A stretch of DNA of 64,000 bases from DATBVX01 sp963705495 (GCA_963705495.1 CAVPJQ010000012.1:62001-126000); one strand, 5' to 3'; shown: positions 35,919-45,475, numbered from the stretch's first letter. Numbers and translations: made by a program. The notes: generated by a model not told the origin, from the letters alone.

Positions 35919-36206
35919 ATGACCAAACTATACGTTGGAAATCTTCCTTTCACTGCAACTGACGAAAGCGTGCGTGCCCTGTTTGCAGCACACGGAACCG
36001 TCGAAACGGTGGCGCTGATCAATGATCGCGACACGGGTCGTCCCCGTGGCTTCGCCTTCGTGGAAATGGCGAATGCGGATGCAGCGCGCGCCATGCAGGC
36101 TCTGAACGGCACCGACTTCGGTGGCCGTGCTCTGAAGGTCAATGAGGCCCAGGAGCGCGAGCGCTCGGGCGGCGGAAACCGCTCCGGCGGGGCGCGCCGC
36201 TACTGA
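35919..36206 (+). CDS. RRM-domain RNA-binding protein
   Basis: A 95-residue single RNA-recognition-motif protein with RNP-2 LYVGNL at residues 4-9 and RNP-1 RGFAFVEM at about 43-50, plus a Gly/Arg-rich tail (RSGGGNRSGGARRY). The four-stranded sheet and two helices fit the cold-inducible RNA-binding protein type of cyanobacteria and proteobacteria. It binds single-stranded RNA. The 290 bases upstream hold no gene and probably form a regulated leader. A strong stem-loop terminator follows. Confidence 0.88.
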   Translation: MTKLYVGNLPFTATDESVRALFAAHGTVETVALINDRDTGRPRGFAFVEMANADAARAMQALNGTDFGGRALKVNEAQERERSGGGNRSGGARRY

Positions 36207-36227
36207 GTCGTCCGATCGACAGCCACT

Positions 36228-36253
36228 GGGGTCGGCTGGGAACAGCCGACCCC
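36228..36253 (+). terminator. stem-loop terminator after the RRM gene
   Basis: GGGGTCGGCTG and CAGCCGACCCC form a perfect 11-bp stem with a GGAA tetraloop, 21 bases after the RRM stop. No T-run follows, but the stem is stable enough to act as a terminator or a 3' end protector. Confidence 0.65.
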
Positions 36254-36285
36254 AACTGGCGCCGCGGCATCGGGTAATTGCAATC

Positions 36286-36564
36286 GTGGGTTGGCGCAAG
36301 ACTGGCGCATTCCACGCGGCGGTAGAGATCGCCGTCCTGACGTGCGATGTCTGCGCACGCGACATCGGTCACGAAGATGGACGCCGGCCGCTCGCGCATT
36401 TCCGCGTGAGCCGCCATCCGAATCCGGGTGCAATCGATGATCAGGAGCCGGCGGTCGTCGTGTGCTCCCAGGAATGCCTGCGCGCATTCGCCTCCAGTCC
36501 CGCCTGTACAGATCCTCCATCGTTCACGGGGCCCAACCGATCGATCGGCAAGCCGCGAAGGTAG
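36286..36564 (+). CDS. small zinc-ribbon-like protein
   Basis: A 92-residue frame from a GTG. It carries a C2-type pair LTCDVC, a loop (ARDIGHEDGRRPLAHFRVSRH) and a second pair VVCSQEC. That is a zinc-ribbon pattern of the kind used in regulatory or ribosome-associated proteins. The Pro-rich tail is probably disordered. The start is uncertain because no ribosome binding site is seen. Confidence 0.4.
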   Translation: MGWRKTGAFHAAVEIAVLTCDVCARDIGHEDGRRPLAHFRVSRHPNPGAIDDQEPAVVVCSQECLRAFASSPACTDPPSFTGPNRSIGKPRR

Positions 36565-36569
36565 TCCTC

Positions 36570-36710
36570 ATGACAACGGTGCTCATTGCATCTCTTATCG
36601 CCATCGCCCTGTATCTCGCCAAGCGATGGAGCGACACGAGCGCCGAAAACTCCCAGCTCCGGGCTCAGGTTGCCTCACTCAAGCGGCAGCTCTCGAGGCG
36701 TGATCGCTGA
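36570..36710 (+). CDS. small single-span membrane protein (46 aa)
   Basis: A frame with an N-terminal hydrophobic helix (TTVLIASLIAIALYLA) followed by a short basic helix (AKRWSDTSAENSQLRAQVASL) with coiled-coil spacing. AAGGTAG precedes the ATG. It ends 5 bases before the DUF4279 gene. The small size and one-helix-plus-coil layout resemble small regulatory membrane proteins. Not recognised. Confidence 0.5.
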   Translation: MTTVLIASLIAIALYLAKRWSDTSAENSQLRAQVASLKRQLSRRDR

Positions 36711-36714
36711 TGCG

Positions 36715-37171
36715 ATGAGCGACTACGAATTCACCATTTCGCTTCGCATCCGGCATCCAGACATCGCGCCGTCCGAAATCACCAGCGCACTCGGTATCGA
36801 GCCGCAGCACATGTGGAAGTCTGGCGATTGCCGGCTCGGGTCGACGGGCGAGTCGCTCGAAGGCACCTATCGCGAGAGCTACTGGATGGGACGGTTGATG
36901 GATGAGCCGCAGCTGTCCTCCGAGCTCGTGTCGGTGGAGGGTGTGCTGCTGCAGACGACTGACGCAGCTGGGCCGATCGCAGGACTTCCTCTCGCGGCTG
37001 AGCGAAAGCGGTGGCGTGGCGGAGCTGCACATCAGCATGTTCGCCCGCAAGAATTTCCGGCTGGAGTTGTCGCCGCGAGCCCTGGCCTCGCTCGGCCGGC
37101 TCGGCTTGGGCATCGCGCTGGAAGTCAATCTCCACCTGGCGCGCGCAAAGTCTGCGTCATCGCAGAACTGA
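36715..37171 (+). pseudogene. DUF4279 protein (single frameshift)
   Basis: The first frame (36715-about 36960) encodes MSDYEFTISLRIRHPDIAPS and GIEPQHMWKSGDCR, the typical DUF4279 N-terminal half. The second half is in the adjacent frame (SQDFLSRLSESGGVAELHISMFARKNFRLELSP...RLGLGIALEVNL), ending at a stop at 37171. Joined, they give about 152 residues, the usual family length. The break lies near 36960. The function of DUF4279 is unknown; members often sit near immunity or toxin loci. Confidence 0.65.
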
Positions 37172-37225
37172 CGGAAGAGATCGAGATTCGCCGCGCGACC
37201 GAGCGTGTCGGACGTCGGCTTGCGA

Positions 37226-38055
37226 TCAGCTACGCTTTGCCGCCTTCAGCGAGCGCGAACAAGCAATCGCTCGCTTCCCATCTGTTTCGCGCGCGCCTGC
37301 GAACGTGTCGGCAGGTCCGCGCCATCTCAATTCGTCGCTATCTTTGAACAGCCGGGCGTCGGTCCTGAGCGTTGCCAGATTCTTGAACAGGAGTGCGAGT
37401 TCCCGGCGCTCGCCCAGAACGGTCGGCGGGAAATCTTCGATCCTGCCGTAGCGAGTAATCAGGCGCGCGGCGGTCGCGCGACCGATCCCCTCCAGGCCTG
37501 GGTACCCATCCGCGCTGTCACCCACGAGAGCGAGAAAGTCCGGTATGAGCGTGGTTCCACTCCAAATTTCTCGCGCACTCCATCGGCGTCACGAATCGCC
37601 TGTGACCTGCGGTCGATCTGCACCACTCGATCGCTGCGCACGCATTGCGCCAGATCCTTGTCCGGCGTCCAGATGCAGACCTTCTGTACGCGCGTGTCGG
37701 CCGAAGCGAGGTGCGCGGCGGAGGCCAATGCATCATCCGCTTCGAGCTCGATCATGGGCCACACGGCGACGCCCATGGAGGCGAGAGCTTCTTCGAGCGG
37801 ATGAAATTGGGAGAGGAGAGCAGGCTCGATGCCATCGCCTGTCTTGTAGTCCGGCCATAGGCCGTTGCGGAAGGATTCAATGACATGATCGGTCGCCACA
37901 CCGAGATGCGTAGCCCCCTCTTCGAACATCTGCAGCACGGTGTTGAGCACGCCGATCACGGCGCCGAAGGGCGCATCTTCGCCCTTGTTGAAGCGCCGCA
38001 GACCGTAGAAATGGCGGAACAGCTCGTACGTGCCGTCGATGAGGTGAACGATCAT
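37226..38055 (-). pseudogene. 5'-3' exonuclease (FEN-like), single frameshift
   Basis: The upstream frame (38055 down to about 37540) encodes MIVHLIDGTYELFRHFYG and the acidic motifs LEADDALASAAH and WTPDKDLAQCV of the PIN/FEN nuclease centre. The downstream frame continues with GYPGLEGIGRATAARLITRYG, the helix-hairpin-helix after the nuclease core. They join if a base is changed near 37540. The restored gene encodes about 276 residues, typical of stand-alone 5'-3' exonucleases (polA N-domain relatives such as Xni). The active-site aspartates are all kept. Confidence 0.78.
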
Positions 38056-38174
38056 GGAGGAATTCTCGCAAAGTGCCCTGGCCGGCGGCCATGGTGCACG
38101 CAGGCCAACGGCCGCTTGTTGTGGAAGGCCTATCCCTTCAGACTCGCCGGTCCCACGGCAATCCTGCCGTACAG

Positions 38175-39926
38175 ATGAGGCTTAGAGATTTGCTGGACAA
38201 AGTCAGGGCGGTGCGCTCACCACTGGTGGTCGGCGTATCGGGCCACCGCAATCTTGATCCGAGCTGCAAACCGCGATTGGCGGAGCAGGTCCGTGCCTTT
38301 CTCGAGTATCTGAAGGGTCGCCTGCCTCAAACCGAGATTCGCATCATGACCGGCATGGCTCAGGGAGCCGACCTGCTGGTCGCCGAGCTTGCGCTGCAAG
38401 CCGGTCTGCAGATCGATGCGATCCTGCCGATGCCACTCGATGAGTATCTCGTCGACTTCGATGCCGAGTCGGCAGCCACTCTCAGAGCACTCCTCCGCAA
38501 CGAGAGAGTGCATTGGGCTGAGTTGCAGGTCCCCGCATCCAGACCCGCGGCAACGCGCGATGCGTTGTATGCAAATCTCACCGATACGCTGATCGACAAG
38601 TGCAGCTTGCTGCTGGCGCTGTGGGATGGGCAGGCATCGCCCCTCCCGGCAGGCACGGCAGACACCGTGCTGCGCTATCTGAGCGCACGCACCCACGATG
38701 GCAGTAGCGAACGGGAGATCGTCATGGTCCCGGCTGCATCGGAGCCGGTCTGGGGTGAGAACTTCGTGTACTGGATTCCGACGCCACGAATCAGCGATGT
38801 ACCGACATCGGAGCGACCACCGAGCTACCTGACCTTCATCGGCGAGAACCTGCTCGCTGTTCACGAGAGCACCCCACCGGAACTCGATCGTCAGATCGCC
38901 GGACTGAATGCATACAACGCCGAATTCGAGAACTTGTGTGCCGGGACAGACGCGGCCTCGATCGACTCATTGATCGCGGGGCTGCCGCAAGCCGCGGAGC
39001 TCGCTCACGATCCATCCCTGGAGCTCATCGACACCGAGTATGGCAAGGCCGACGCGCTTGCCATCTACAACCAGAAGCTTTCCGATCGCTTGTTCCTTTG
39101 GTTCAGCTGGATGGCCTTCGCAATGGCTTCGGTATTTCTCGTCGCCGAGCTGATGAATAACAGCGGTGTGCTGCTCTATATCTATCTCGCGATACTGGTA
39201 GCCAGCCTGGGGATGTTCTTCTGGATCAGAGGGCACCACTGGTTTGCCAAACACCTGACCTATCGTGTGCTGGCGGAGACCATGCGTACAAAATTCTTTC
39301 TGCGCGTAGCCGGCGCCGATCGGATGGTGAATGCCGCTGAGCTGATGAACCTCGCCGGCATCAGCCAGTTCTCCGGTTTCGGCTGGATCGGGGCAATCCT
39401 CAAGAACGTGCGACCGCTGGACAAGCAGCGAGGCGCAGACGCAACGCTGGATGCGAAGCGGCTGGAATTCGTGCACCAGCGCTGGATCCGCGGCCAGCAG
39501 TCCTACTTCAAGACCCGCGTGAGAAAGCTGGAGCACACGCACCGGCGCCTGGAAGTCCTGAAACGCTGGTTGATTTCCGCGATCGCGCTACTTGCCCTGA
39601 TTCTCGTCATGTTTCAGGCCCCATTGCGGTCGCATCGACTTGGGCCGGTCTCCATCGAGCAAATATGCATCTTCCTGATGGGCCTGTTACCCGTATGGCT
39701 GGGGATCTGGGAGCTGTATCAGAACAAGATGGCTACGCGGGAGCTGTTGTGGCAATACCGCAATCAGCTGAGCCACTTCTCGCGCGCCGAAGTCCAGCTG
39801 ACCCGTAGCAAGGCGCACCACCCCGACAGCTCGATCCTGGTTGAGGTCGGTAAGGAATCCTTGATGGAGAGCTACCTGTGGACCATTCACCGCTACCATC
39901 GGGAGCACGAGCCACCCGCCTCATGA
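38175..39926 (+). CDS. SLOG-like domain fused to membrane helices (candidate signalling/effector)
   Basis: A 583-residue protein. Residues 16-110 look like a nucleotide-binding SLOG fold: SPLVVGVSGHRNLDP, then IMTGMAQGADLLVAELAL and DAILPMPLDEYLVDF. A linker (about 190-300) leads to two pairs of hydrophobic helices (about 306-325, 332-351 and 465-481, 496-513). After the first pair comes LTYRVLAETMRTKFFL, the YRxLAE signature I associate with SLATT/DUF4231 modules. Such proteins are thought to sense a nucleotide messenger and form membrane effectors. A TIR-domain gene follows 81 bases downstream. Domain names rest on motif reading only. Confidence 0.6.
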   Translation: MRLRDLLDKVRAVRSPLVVGVSGHRNLDPSCKPRLAEQVRAFLEYLKGRLPQTEIRIMTGMAQGADLLVAELALQAGLQIDAILPMPLDEYLVDFDAESAATLRALLRNERVHWAELQVPASRPAATRDALYANLTDTLIDKCSLLLALWDGQASPLPAGTADTVLRYLSARTHDGSSEREIVMVPAASEPVWGENFVYWIPTPRISDVPTSERPPSYLTFIGENLLAVHESTPPELDRQIAGLNAYNAEFENLCAGTDAASIDSLIAGLPQAAELAHDPSLELIDTEYGKADALAIYNQKLSDRLFLWFSWMAFAMASVFLVAELMNNSGVLLYIYLAILVASLGMFFWIRGHHWFAKHLTYRVLAETMRTKFFLRVAGADRMVNAAELMNLAGISQFSGFGWIGAILKNVRPLDKQRGADATLDAKRLEFVHQRWIRGQQSYFKTRVRKLEHTHRRLEVLKRWLISAIALLALILVMFQAPLRSHRLGPVSIEQICIFLMGLLPVWLGIWELYQNKMATRELLWQYRNQLSHFSRAEVQLTRSKAHHPDSSILVEVGKESLMESYLWTIHRYHREHEPPAS

Positions 39927-40007
39927 ACGGCCGGTTCGTGCTAACCTCTCCCGCAGAGGGTGATCACACCCCGGCGTCTCAACCCCTCAACAACCATCAG
40001 GAAATCA

Positions 40008-41783
40008 GTGGCTCCGCAGGCAGACGTCTTCATCAGCTACTCCCGGGATGACAAGGATCGCGTCCTGGATCTGGCAGCGAAGCTTCGTGCGGCCGGTGTG
40101 GCCCTGTGGATCGACCAGGGTGGAATTGACGGTGCCACGCTGTGGGGTGAGCAGATCGTCAATGCGCTGGAAAGCGCCAAGGTGCTCCTGCTGATGGTCA
40201 CCGAGTCAGCCGTCCACTCGCACAACGTCGCCAAGGAAGTCACGCTGGTGAGCGAGCGCAAGGGACACATCCTGCCCGTTCACCTCGAGCCAACGTCCAT
40301 TCCGCCCAGCCTGAAGTACCCCTTGGCCGGCATCCAGCACATCGAGTACTTCAACGGTGATCCCGAGCAGAACCTGAAGGCGATCCTGCGTGCACTGGAG
40401 CGTACCGGCGTCAGCATTACTCCGCCGCCGGAAGTGAAGGGGACTACGTCAGACGAGGGATCGCGTGCACGGCACCCGGGCGCCCATGCCGGCTCAGTTG
40501 AGGGCGGAGCGCTGGCCGTACTGGCGTTCGACAATATCAGCCCCGACAAGGAAACCGACTATTTCAGTGACGGGCTGACCGAGGAACTGATCGCGCGGCT
40601 CTCACTGGTCAGTGAGATCGAGCTCATCTCGCGCTGGGCGTCCATGCAGTTCAAGGACCGCAAGCATGACATCCGCGCGATCGGTACCGAGCTGGGCGCG
40701 CGCTATATCGTCGGTGGGAGCGTGCGCAGGTTCCAGGACTCGGTGCGCATCACGGTGCAACTGGTCGACGTCGCAACGAACCGCCAGATCTGGGGAAATA
40801 CCTACAAGGGAAAGCTGGACGATATCTTCGACATCCAGGAACAGGTCGCGCAGCAGATCGTCGAGGCGTTGAAGCTCAAGCTCAGCTTTTCGGAGAAGGT
40901 TTCCCTGACCAAGCGTCAGACGGTAAATGTTCAGGCCTACGATCTCTACCTGCGCGGGCAGGATTACCTCTATCGCCTGACACGACGGAGCGTCGAGTAC
41001 GCGATCCAGCTGTTCGAGAAGGCGATCGAACTGGATCCCCGTTACGCCGCCGCGTATGCCGGATGTTCCAGCGCCTACGGGCAGATGTGGCAGTACTTCG
41101 CGCGCCAGGACAAATACCGCGCCAAGGCGCAGGAGCTGAGCTTCAAGGCGCTGATGTACGACGGCAACCTGCCGGAGGCGTACACGGCCATGGGACTGTC
41201 GTACTTCATCTGGGGCAAATTCGAGGAGGCCAGCGCTTCGAGCCGCAAGGCCATCGAGCTCGACCCCGACGATTTCATCGCGCACTGGACGCTCGGGCGG
41301 ATTCATTTCTCGACAGGTGATCTCGAGAAGGCGCTCGGCCTGTTCAAGAGGGTCATCGAGCTCAAGCCCGGGTTCTTTTCGGCGTACTCGGACCTCGCAC
41401 AGACTTGCGAAGGGCTGGGACGCACTGAAGAGGCGCAAGTCGCGCGCCGCCAGGTGCTGGAGCTGCTGCCCAACTACCTGTTGCAGAACCCGGATGATGC
41501 CCGCGCACGAATGTATTACGCGCTCGCGCTGGTGATTAATGGTCAAAACGACGATGCGCTGCGCGAAGGCACGAAGGCGTTGGAGCTGAGCGCGGACGAT
41601 CCTATGATGCTCTACAACTGCGCCTGCCTGTATGCGCGGCTCGGCGAGTCGGTGCGCGCAGTGGACACGTTGCGACAGGCGATCGCCGGCGGGTACGAGA
41701 ACTTCGGCTGGATGAAGCACGACCCGGATCTCGATCCCCTGCGCGGCAATGCGGATTTCGTAGCACTCCTGGCGGGGCGCTAG
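40008..41783 (+). CDS. TIR domain + TolB-like/FlgO-like domain + TPR protein
   Basis: About 591 residues from the GTG at 40008, which has AGGA six bases upstream. The TIR domain (residues 5-125; ADVFISYSRDD, then WGEQIVNALE) keeps a glutamate (E48) in the region of the catalytic glutamate of NADase TIRs. Next comes a FlgO/TolB-like block (about 166-290; LAVLAFDNISPDKETDYFSDGLTEEL). TPR-like repeats fill the rest to about 570 (for example AIQLFEKAIELDPRYAAAYAGC). Together this is a TIR sensor or enzyme joined to a protein-binding scaffold. The membrane SLOG-like protein is immediately upstream. Confidence 0.8.
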   Translation: MAPQADVFISYSRDDKDRVLDLAAKLRAAGVALWIDQGGIDGATLWGEQIVNALESAKVLLLMVTESAVHSHNVAKEVTLVSERKGHILPVHLEPTSIPPSLKYPLAGIQHIEYFNGDPEQNLKAILRALERTGVSITPPPEVKGTTSDEGSRARHPGAHAGSVEGGALAVLAFDNISPDKETDYFSDGLTEELIARLSLVSEIELISRWASMQFKDRKHDIRAIGTELGARYIVGGSVRRFQDSVRITVQLVDVATNRQIWGNTYKGKLDDIFDIQEQVAQQIVEALKLKLSFSEKVSLTKRQTVNVQAYDLYLRGQDYLYRLTRRSVEYAIQLFEKAIELDPRYAAAYAGCSSAYGQMWQYFARQDKYRAKAQELSFKALMYDGNLPEAYTAMGLSYFIWGKFEEASASSRKAIELDPDDFIAHWTLGRIHFSTGDLEKALGLFKRVIELKPGFFSAYSDLAQTCEGLGRTEEAQVARRQVLELLPNYLLQNPDDARARMYYALALVINGQNDDALREGTKALELSADDPMMLYNCACLYARLGESVRAVDTLRQAIAGGYENFGWMKHDPDLDPLRGNADFVALLAGR

Positions 41784-41813
41784 CCTCCGAAGCTCGAAAT
41801 CGGATCCTGGCTG

Positions 41814-42441
41814 ATGGCGAAGCAATCCCGAATGCTGGCTCTGGGCACCAAAGCTCCGGAGTTCCGGTTGCCGGATGCGACGACGGGAAAGACCGTAGCC
41901 CTCGAGGATTTCGCCGCGGCGCGTGCTCTCCTCGTCGCTTTTCTGTGCAACCACTGCCCCTACGTCAAACACGTCCTCGATGGCTTCGTCAGCTTCGCAC
42001 GCGAGTACGCACCGAAGGGACTGGCCACCGTCGCAATCAGCTCCAACGACGTCGAGACCTATCCGCAAGACGGACCGGCGCAGATGGCCAGTCTCGCGCG
42101 GTCGTGCCAATTCAGCTTTCCGTATGTCTACGATGAGTCGCAGGCGGTTGCGCGGGACTACGAGGCCGCCTGTACGCCGGACTTCTTCCTGTTCGATTCC
42201 GAGCGCAAGCTCGTCTACCGCGGTCAGTTCGACGGGAGCCGCCCCGGCGGCAAGACTGCCCGTGACGGGAGCTGATCTACGTGCAGCCGCCGACGCGCTG
42301 CTCGCCGGAGCGCCAGTGCCGGCAGCGCAGATCGCAAGCGTAGGTTGCGGCATCAAGTGGAGACCGGGCCAGCGCCCCCTTGGTCAGCGCTTGAACTTCG
42401 CAGCCTCGTCTGAGCCGCGCGTGGCATCTCCGCCGCTATAG
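41814..42441 (+). pseudogene. thioredoxin-like (AhpC/TSA-type) protein, single frameshift
   Basis: The main frame (41814-about 42252) encodes a peroxiredoxin-like thioredoxin fold: GTKAPEFRLPDATTGKTV, FLCNHCPYVKHVLDGF (a CxxC pair), FSFPYVYDESQAV and RGQFDGSRPGG. The end of the family (LPVTGADLRAAADALLAG...GCGIKWRPGQ) is in the next frame to 42441, so one base is missing or extra near 42252. The family is a cytosolic disulfide protein of unknown substrate. It converges with the formate dehydrogenase gene, overlapping it by 58 bases in the open frames. Confidence 0.7.
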
Positions 42442-43587
42442 GAGTGTGCACCGGTCCCGGCGAGCTTTCCGCCGTCAACGATCAGGTACTCCTCGCGAAT
42501 CGGTCGCTTCTCGAACCAGCACTCGAGGATTTCACGGGTGCCCGCGGCATAGCGGGCCTGGGCGGAGAGTGTCGTTCCGGATGTATGCGGCGTCATTCCG
42601 TGATGAGGCATCGAACGCCACGGATGATCCTGAGGCGCCGGCTGCGGGAACCAGACGTCACCGGCGTAGCCCGCAAGCTGTCCGCTCTTGAGCGCGGCCG
42701 CAACGGCGTCACGGTTACAGATCTTGCCGCGCGCCGTGTTCACGAGGTAAGCGCCGCGTTTCATCTTTGCGATCAGCTCCGAGTTGAACAGATTCTCGGT
42801 CTCGGGATGCAGCGGTGCGTTGATCGTGACCACGTCACAGACCCGCACGAGGGATTCGACGTTCGGATGGAACGTCACGTTCAACTCGCGCTCGATCTCC
42901 GGCGGCAGCCGATGGCGATCGGTGTAGTGCAGCTTCACGTCGAATGGTTTCAGCCGCCGCAGCACCGCGAGGCCGATGCGGCCGGCCGCGACGGTTCCCA
43001 CCTGCATGCCTTCGACGTCGTAGGCGCGCGCCGACGCAATCCGCGATATTCCAGCCGCCGTCGATCACCCACTTGTAAGACGGAATGTAGTTGCGCACCA
43101 GCGCCAGGATCATCATCACCACGTGCTCAGACACGCTGATGCTGTTGGAGTAGGTGACCTCCGCAACCGTGATGCCTCGTTTCATCGCGGCCTGCAGATC
43201 GACGTGATCAGAGCCGATTCCGGCGGTCAGGGCCAGTTTGAGCTTCCTCGCCTTATCGATGCGTTCCGACGTCAGGTACGCGGGCCAGAAGGGCTGTGAG
43301 ATGACGACCTCGGCATCGGGGAGCTCGCGCTCGAATACGGATTGCGGTCCGTCCTTATCGGCCGTCACGACCAGCTGATGTCCCTGGCTCTCGAGGTACT
43401 TACGTAGTCCCAGGGCCCCGGAAACGCAGCCGAGTAACTCGCCTGGCTGGAAATCGATTCCCTTCGGAGTCGGTGCGTAGTCTGACCGCCAGGGTAGCGC
43501 TCGATCTTTGGGATGTCGTCTCGTGCGTAGGCCTTCGGGTAGCCGTCGATCGGGATCGTCGTACAGAACACAGAGAACCTTGGCCAT
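42384..43587 (-). pseudogene. fdh: NAD-dependent formate dehydrogenase (three frameshifts)
   Basis: Frames joined in order give one D-2-hydroxyacid-type dehydrogenase: MAKVLCVLYDDP, then GYPKAYARDDIPKIERYPGG, then PTPKGIDFQPGELLGCVSG and SDHVDLQAAMKRG, then VGTVAAGRIGLAVLRRLKPF (Rossmann GxxxxGxxG) and NTARGKICNRDAVAAAL. The catalytic His region is TPHTSGTTLSAQARYAAG. This is the non-metal formate dehydrogenase, which oxidises formate to CO2 with NAD. Breaks lie near 43035, about 43470 and about 43545. Full length is about 400 residues. Confidence 0.75.
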
Positions 43588-43851
43588 GGCTCGTTCCCCG
43601 CGAAGAGCTTGATCCGACTGGAAGTGTCAGCGGCGTCGCCGACGCCGATCAAATCAATTGCGTGGCTCGACCCATCGATGACTTCGATCAGCGCGCAACC
43701 TCAAGCGACCAGTCGTGGCGCTAGGCTGCGCGCCTTCCGCGGCGACATCAAGCTCTCTGGCGGCGGTGAAACAAGTCCGTAATATTCGGCAGGAAGAGCC
43801 GGTCGACTTGGTGTACAACCCATTTCGCCAAGTCCCGCGAGGTCAACCCAG

Positions 43852-44603
43852 ATGAATCCTGCACGCTCAGCCGTAGGCGCATTGCTATTTTCTTCCAGCA
43901 AGTCCAATCGGAAGGGTTCGCTGATCGGGCTGATGCTGATGGCGTGCGGTGCGCTCGTCCAGGTGACCGCTTGCGGTGCCGAGCCTGCTGTCGTCATCCC
44001 CGCGCCAGCGATCGATAGTCCGAAGGCAGCCGGCCCCATGCAGACCGCAGTCCTGGCCGGTGGCTGCTTCTGGGGCGTGCAGGGGGTGTTCCAGCATCTG
44101 CGCGGCGTTCGCCAGGCGCTGTCAGGGTACGCAGGGGGCGACAAGGCAACGGCTGAATACGAGACCGTGAGCAGCGGAAGCGACCGGCCACGCGGAGTCG
44201 GTGCAGATCACTTACGACCCCGCGCTCGTCTCCTTTGGCGAGATTCTGCAAGTATTTTTTTCGGTCGCGCACGATCCGACCCAGTTGAATCGGCAGGGAC
44301 CCGACCGGGGCACGCAGTATCGCTCTGCGATCTTTTACGCTAACGATGAGCAGAAGAGAGTTGCCCAGGCCTACATTGCGCAGCTCGACAAGGCCCATGT
44401 TTTCGCGAGCCCGATCGTGACTCGTGTCGATCCGTTGAAGGGATTCTTCGCCGCAGAGGACTACCACCAGGATTACCTCATCAACAATCCACACAGCCCC
44501 TACATCGTCATGAACGATCTGCCTAAGGTGCAGAATTTCGCGCGAACTCTTGCCCACTCTCTATCAGCCAAAGGCTGTGATGGTTGCCGCCAAAGCACGT
44601 TAG
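43852..44603 (+). pseudogene. msrA: secreted peptide methionine sulfoxide reductase MsrA (two frameshifts)
   Basis: The signal peptide ends at a lipobox-like VTAC (about residue 41), so the product would be an exported lipoprotein. MsrA follows with its catalytic GGCFWGVQGVFQ. Breaks: near 44175 the frame changes and continues as QITYDPALVSFGEILQVFF...YHQDYLINNPHSPYI, and near 44550 it changes again to end with LLPTLYQPKAVMVAAKAR at a stop at 44603. GAGGT precedes the ATG. MsrA repairs methionine-S-sulfoxide; here in the periplasm, next to a secreted MsrB. Confidence 0.78.
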
Positions 44604-44675
44604 CGCGCAGCTCGAATCCAGTTGCACGGTTTCCGCGAACTGGCAGGCAGGCCCAGGCATTTCATTGGTTGACAG

Positions 44676-45289
44676 GTGAACGCGATGAGAAGGAATGGAA
44701 CATCAGGCGTGCCCGCCGCGTTGCCCACACATTGGTCGCGCAGGCAGTTCCTGATCTGTGGCGTAACGGTGGGCGCAGGAACGGCTCTCGTCCTTCGCGC
44801 GACGGGTGCAAGCCTCTCTGCGCCCAAGCAAAGCGATACGGTCATGATCGAGAATTTCTCACCCGCCGGCGCGAGCCAGGGGAAGGTGAGCGTGCCTCGA
44901 GTCGTGAAGAGCGATGCGGAGTGGCAGAAGCAGCTGTCGCCCGCCGCGTACCAGGTGACCCGCCATGAGGGAACCGAAAGACCCTATTCCGGTGAGTACG
45001 CAGAGCAACCATGCCGCGGGGATCTATCGCGTGCATCTGCTGCGACACAGCTCTGTTCGATTCGAGCACCAAGTTTGAATCCGGCACGGGCTGGCCAAGC
45101 TTCTGGAAACCGATTTCGCGCCTGAATGTCGTCGAGAGCGTGGACAAGAGCCTGCTGATGGAACGTACGGCAGTCTCGTGCCGGCGTTGCGATGCGCATC
45201 TCGGGCACGTTTTCGACGATGGGCCGCAGCCGACCGGCCTGCGCTACTGCATGAACTCAGTCGCCTTGCGCTTCATCGCTCGCGCCTGA
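44676..45289 (+). pseudogene. msrB: Tat-exported peptide methionine sulfoxide reductase MsrB (frameshifted)
   Basis: A twin-arginine signal (SRRQFLICGVTVGAGTALVL) precedes an MsrB domain. The first frame carries the substrate loop (VSVPRVVKSDAEWQKQLSPA, HEGTERPYSGEY); the second carries the zinc cysteines CICCDTALFDS and CRRCDAHLG and the catalytic cysteine in GLRYCMNSVALRF. Breaks lie near 45001 and 45030. It repairs methionine-R-sulfoxide, complementing the secreted MsrA just upstream. Together they form a periplasmic repair pair, with Tat export suggesting a folded or cofactor-bearing state. Confidence 0.8.
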
Positions 45290-45308
45290 GACTCGATTTC
45301 GCGGACCC

Positions 45309-45437
45309 TCATCCTCCCTTGATTCGCAGCGGCGCCCTCGTCAGGAAATCGCTGTGCTTGAGCTCGTCGCGGACGCTGACGAGCAGTTGGAGCGCGGGTA
45401 TGTCGAGCGGGCGCACGGCGACCTTCTGATGCCCCAA
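45309..45437 (-). CDS. possible small ORF (42 aa)
   Basis: A minus-strand frame from a TTG at 45437, with AGGG seven bases upstream, encodes GHQKVAVRPLDIPALQLLV and ends SDFLTRAPLRIKGG. It is a short, mostly alpha-helical candidate with no recognised family. A weak copy of the palindromic operator lies about 40 bases upstream of this start (45476-45491). It could be a chance frame. Confidence 0.25.
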   Translation of the reverse strand: MGHQKVAVRPLDIPALQLLVSVRDELKHSDFLTRAPLRIKGG

Positions 45438-45475
45438 GGAATAACCCTACCAAACACGGTGATGCGCGTAGCTTG

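Noticed and set aside
36500..38176. GTACAGAT segments at about 36503 and 38163 that resemble the right half of the palindrome
   Set aside because: No matching left half (TGTRCG) is present; one lies inside a coding frame.
40602..42356. A 584-residue minus-strand open frame opposite the TIR-TPR gene
   Set aside because: Antisense shadow of TPR codons; no domain recognisable and it crosses the boundary of two real genes.
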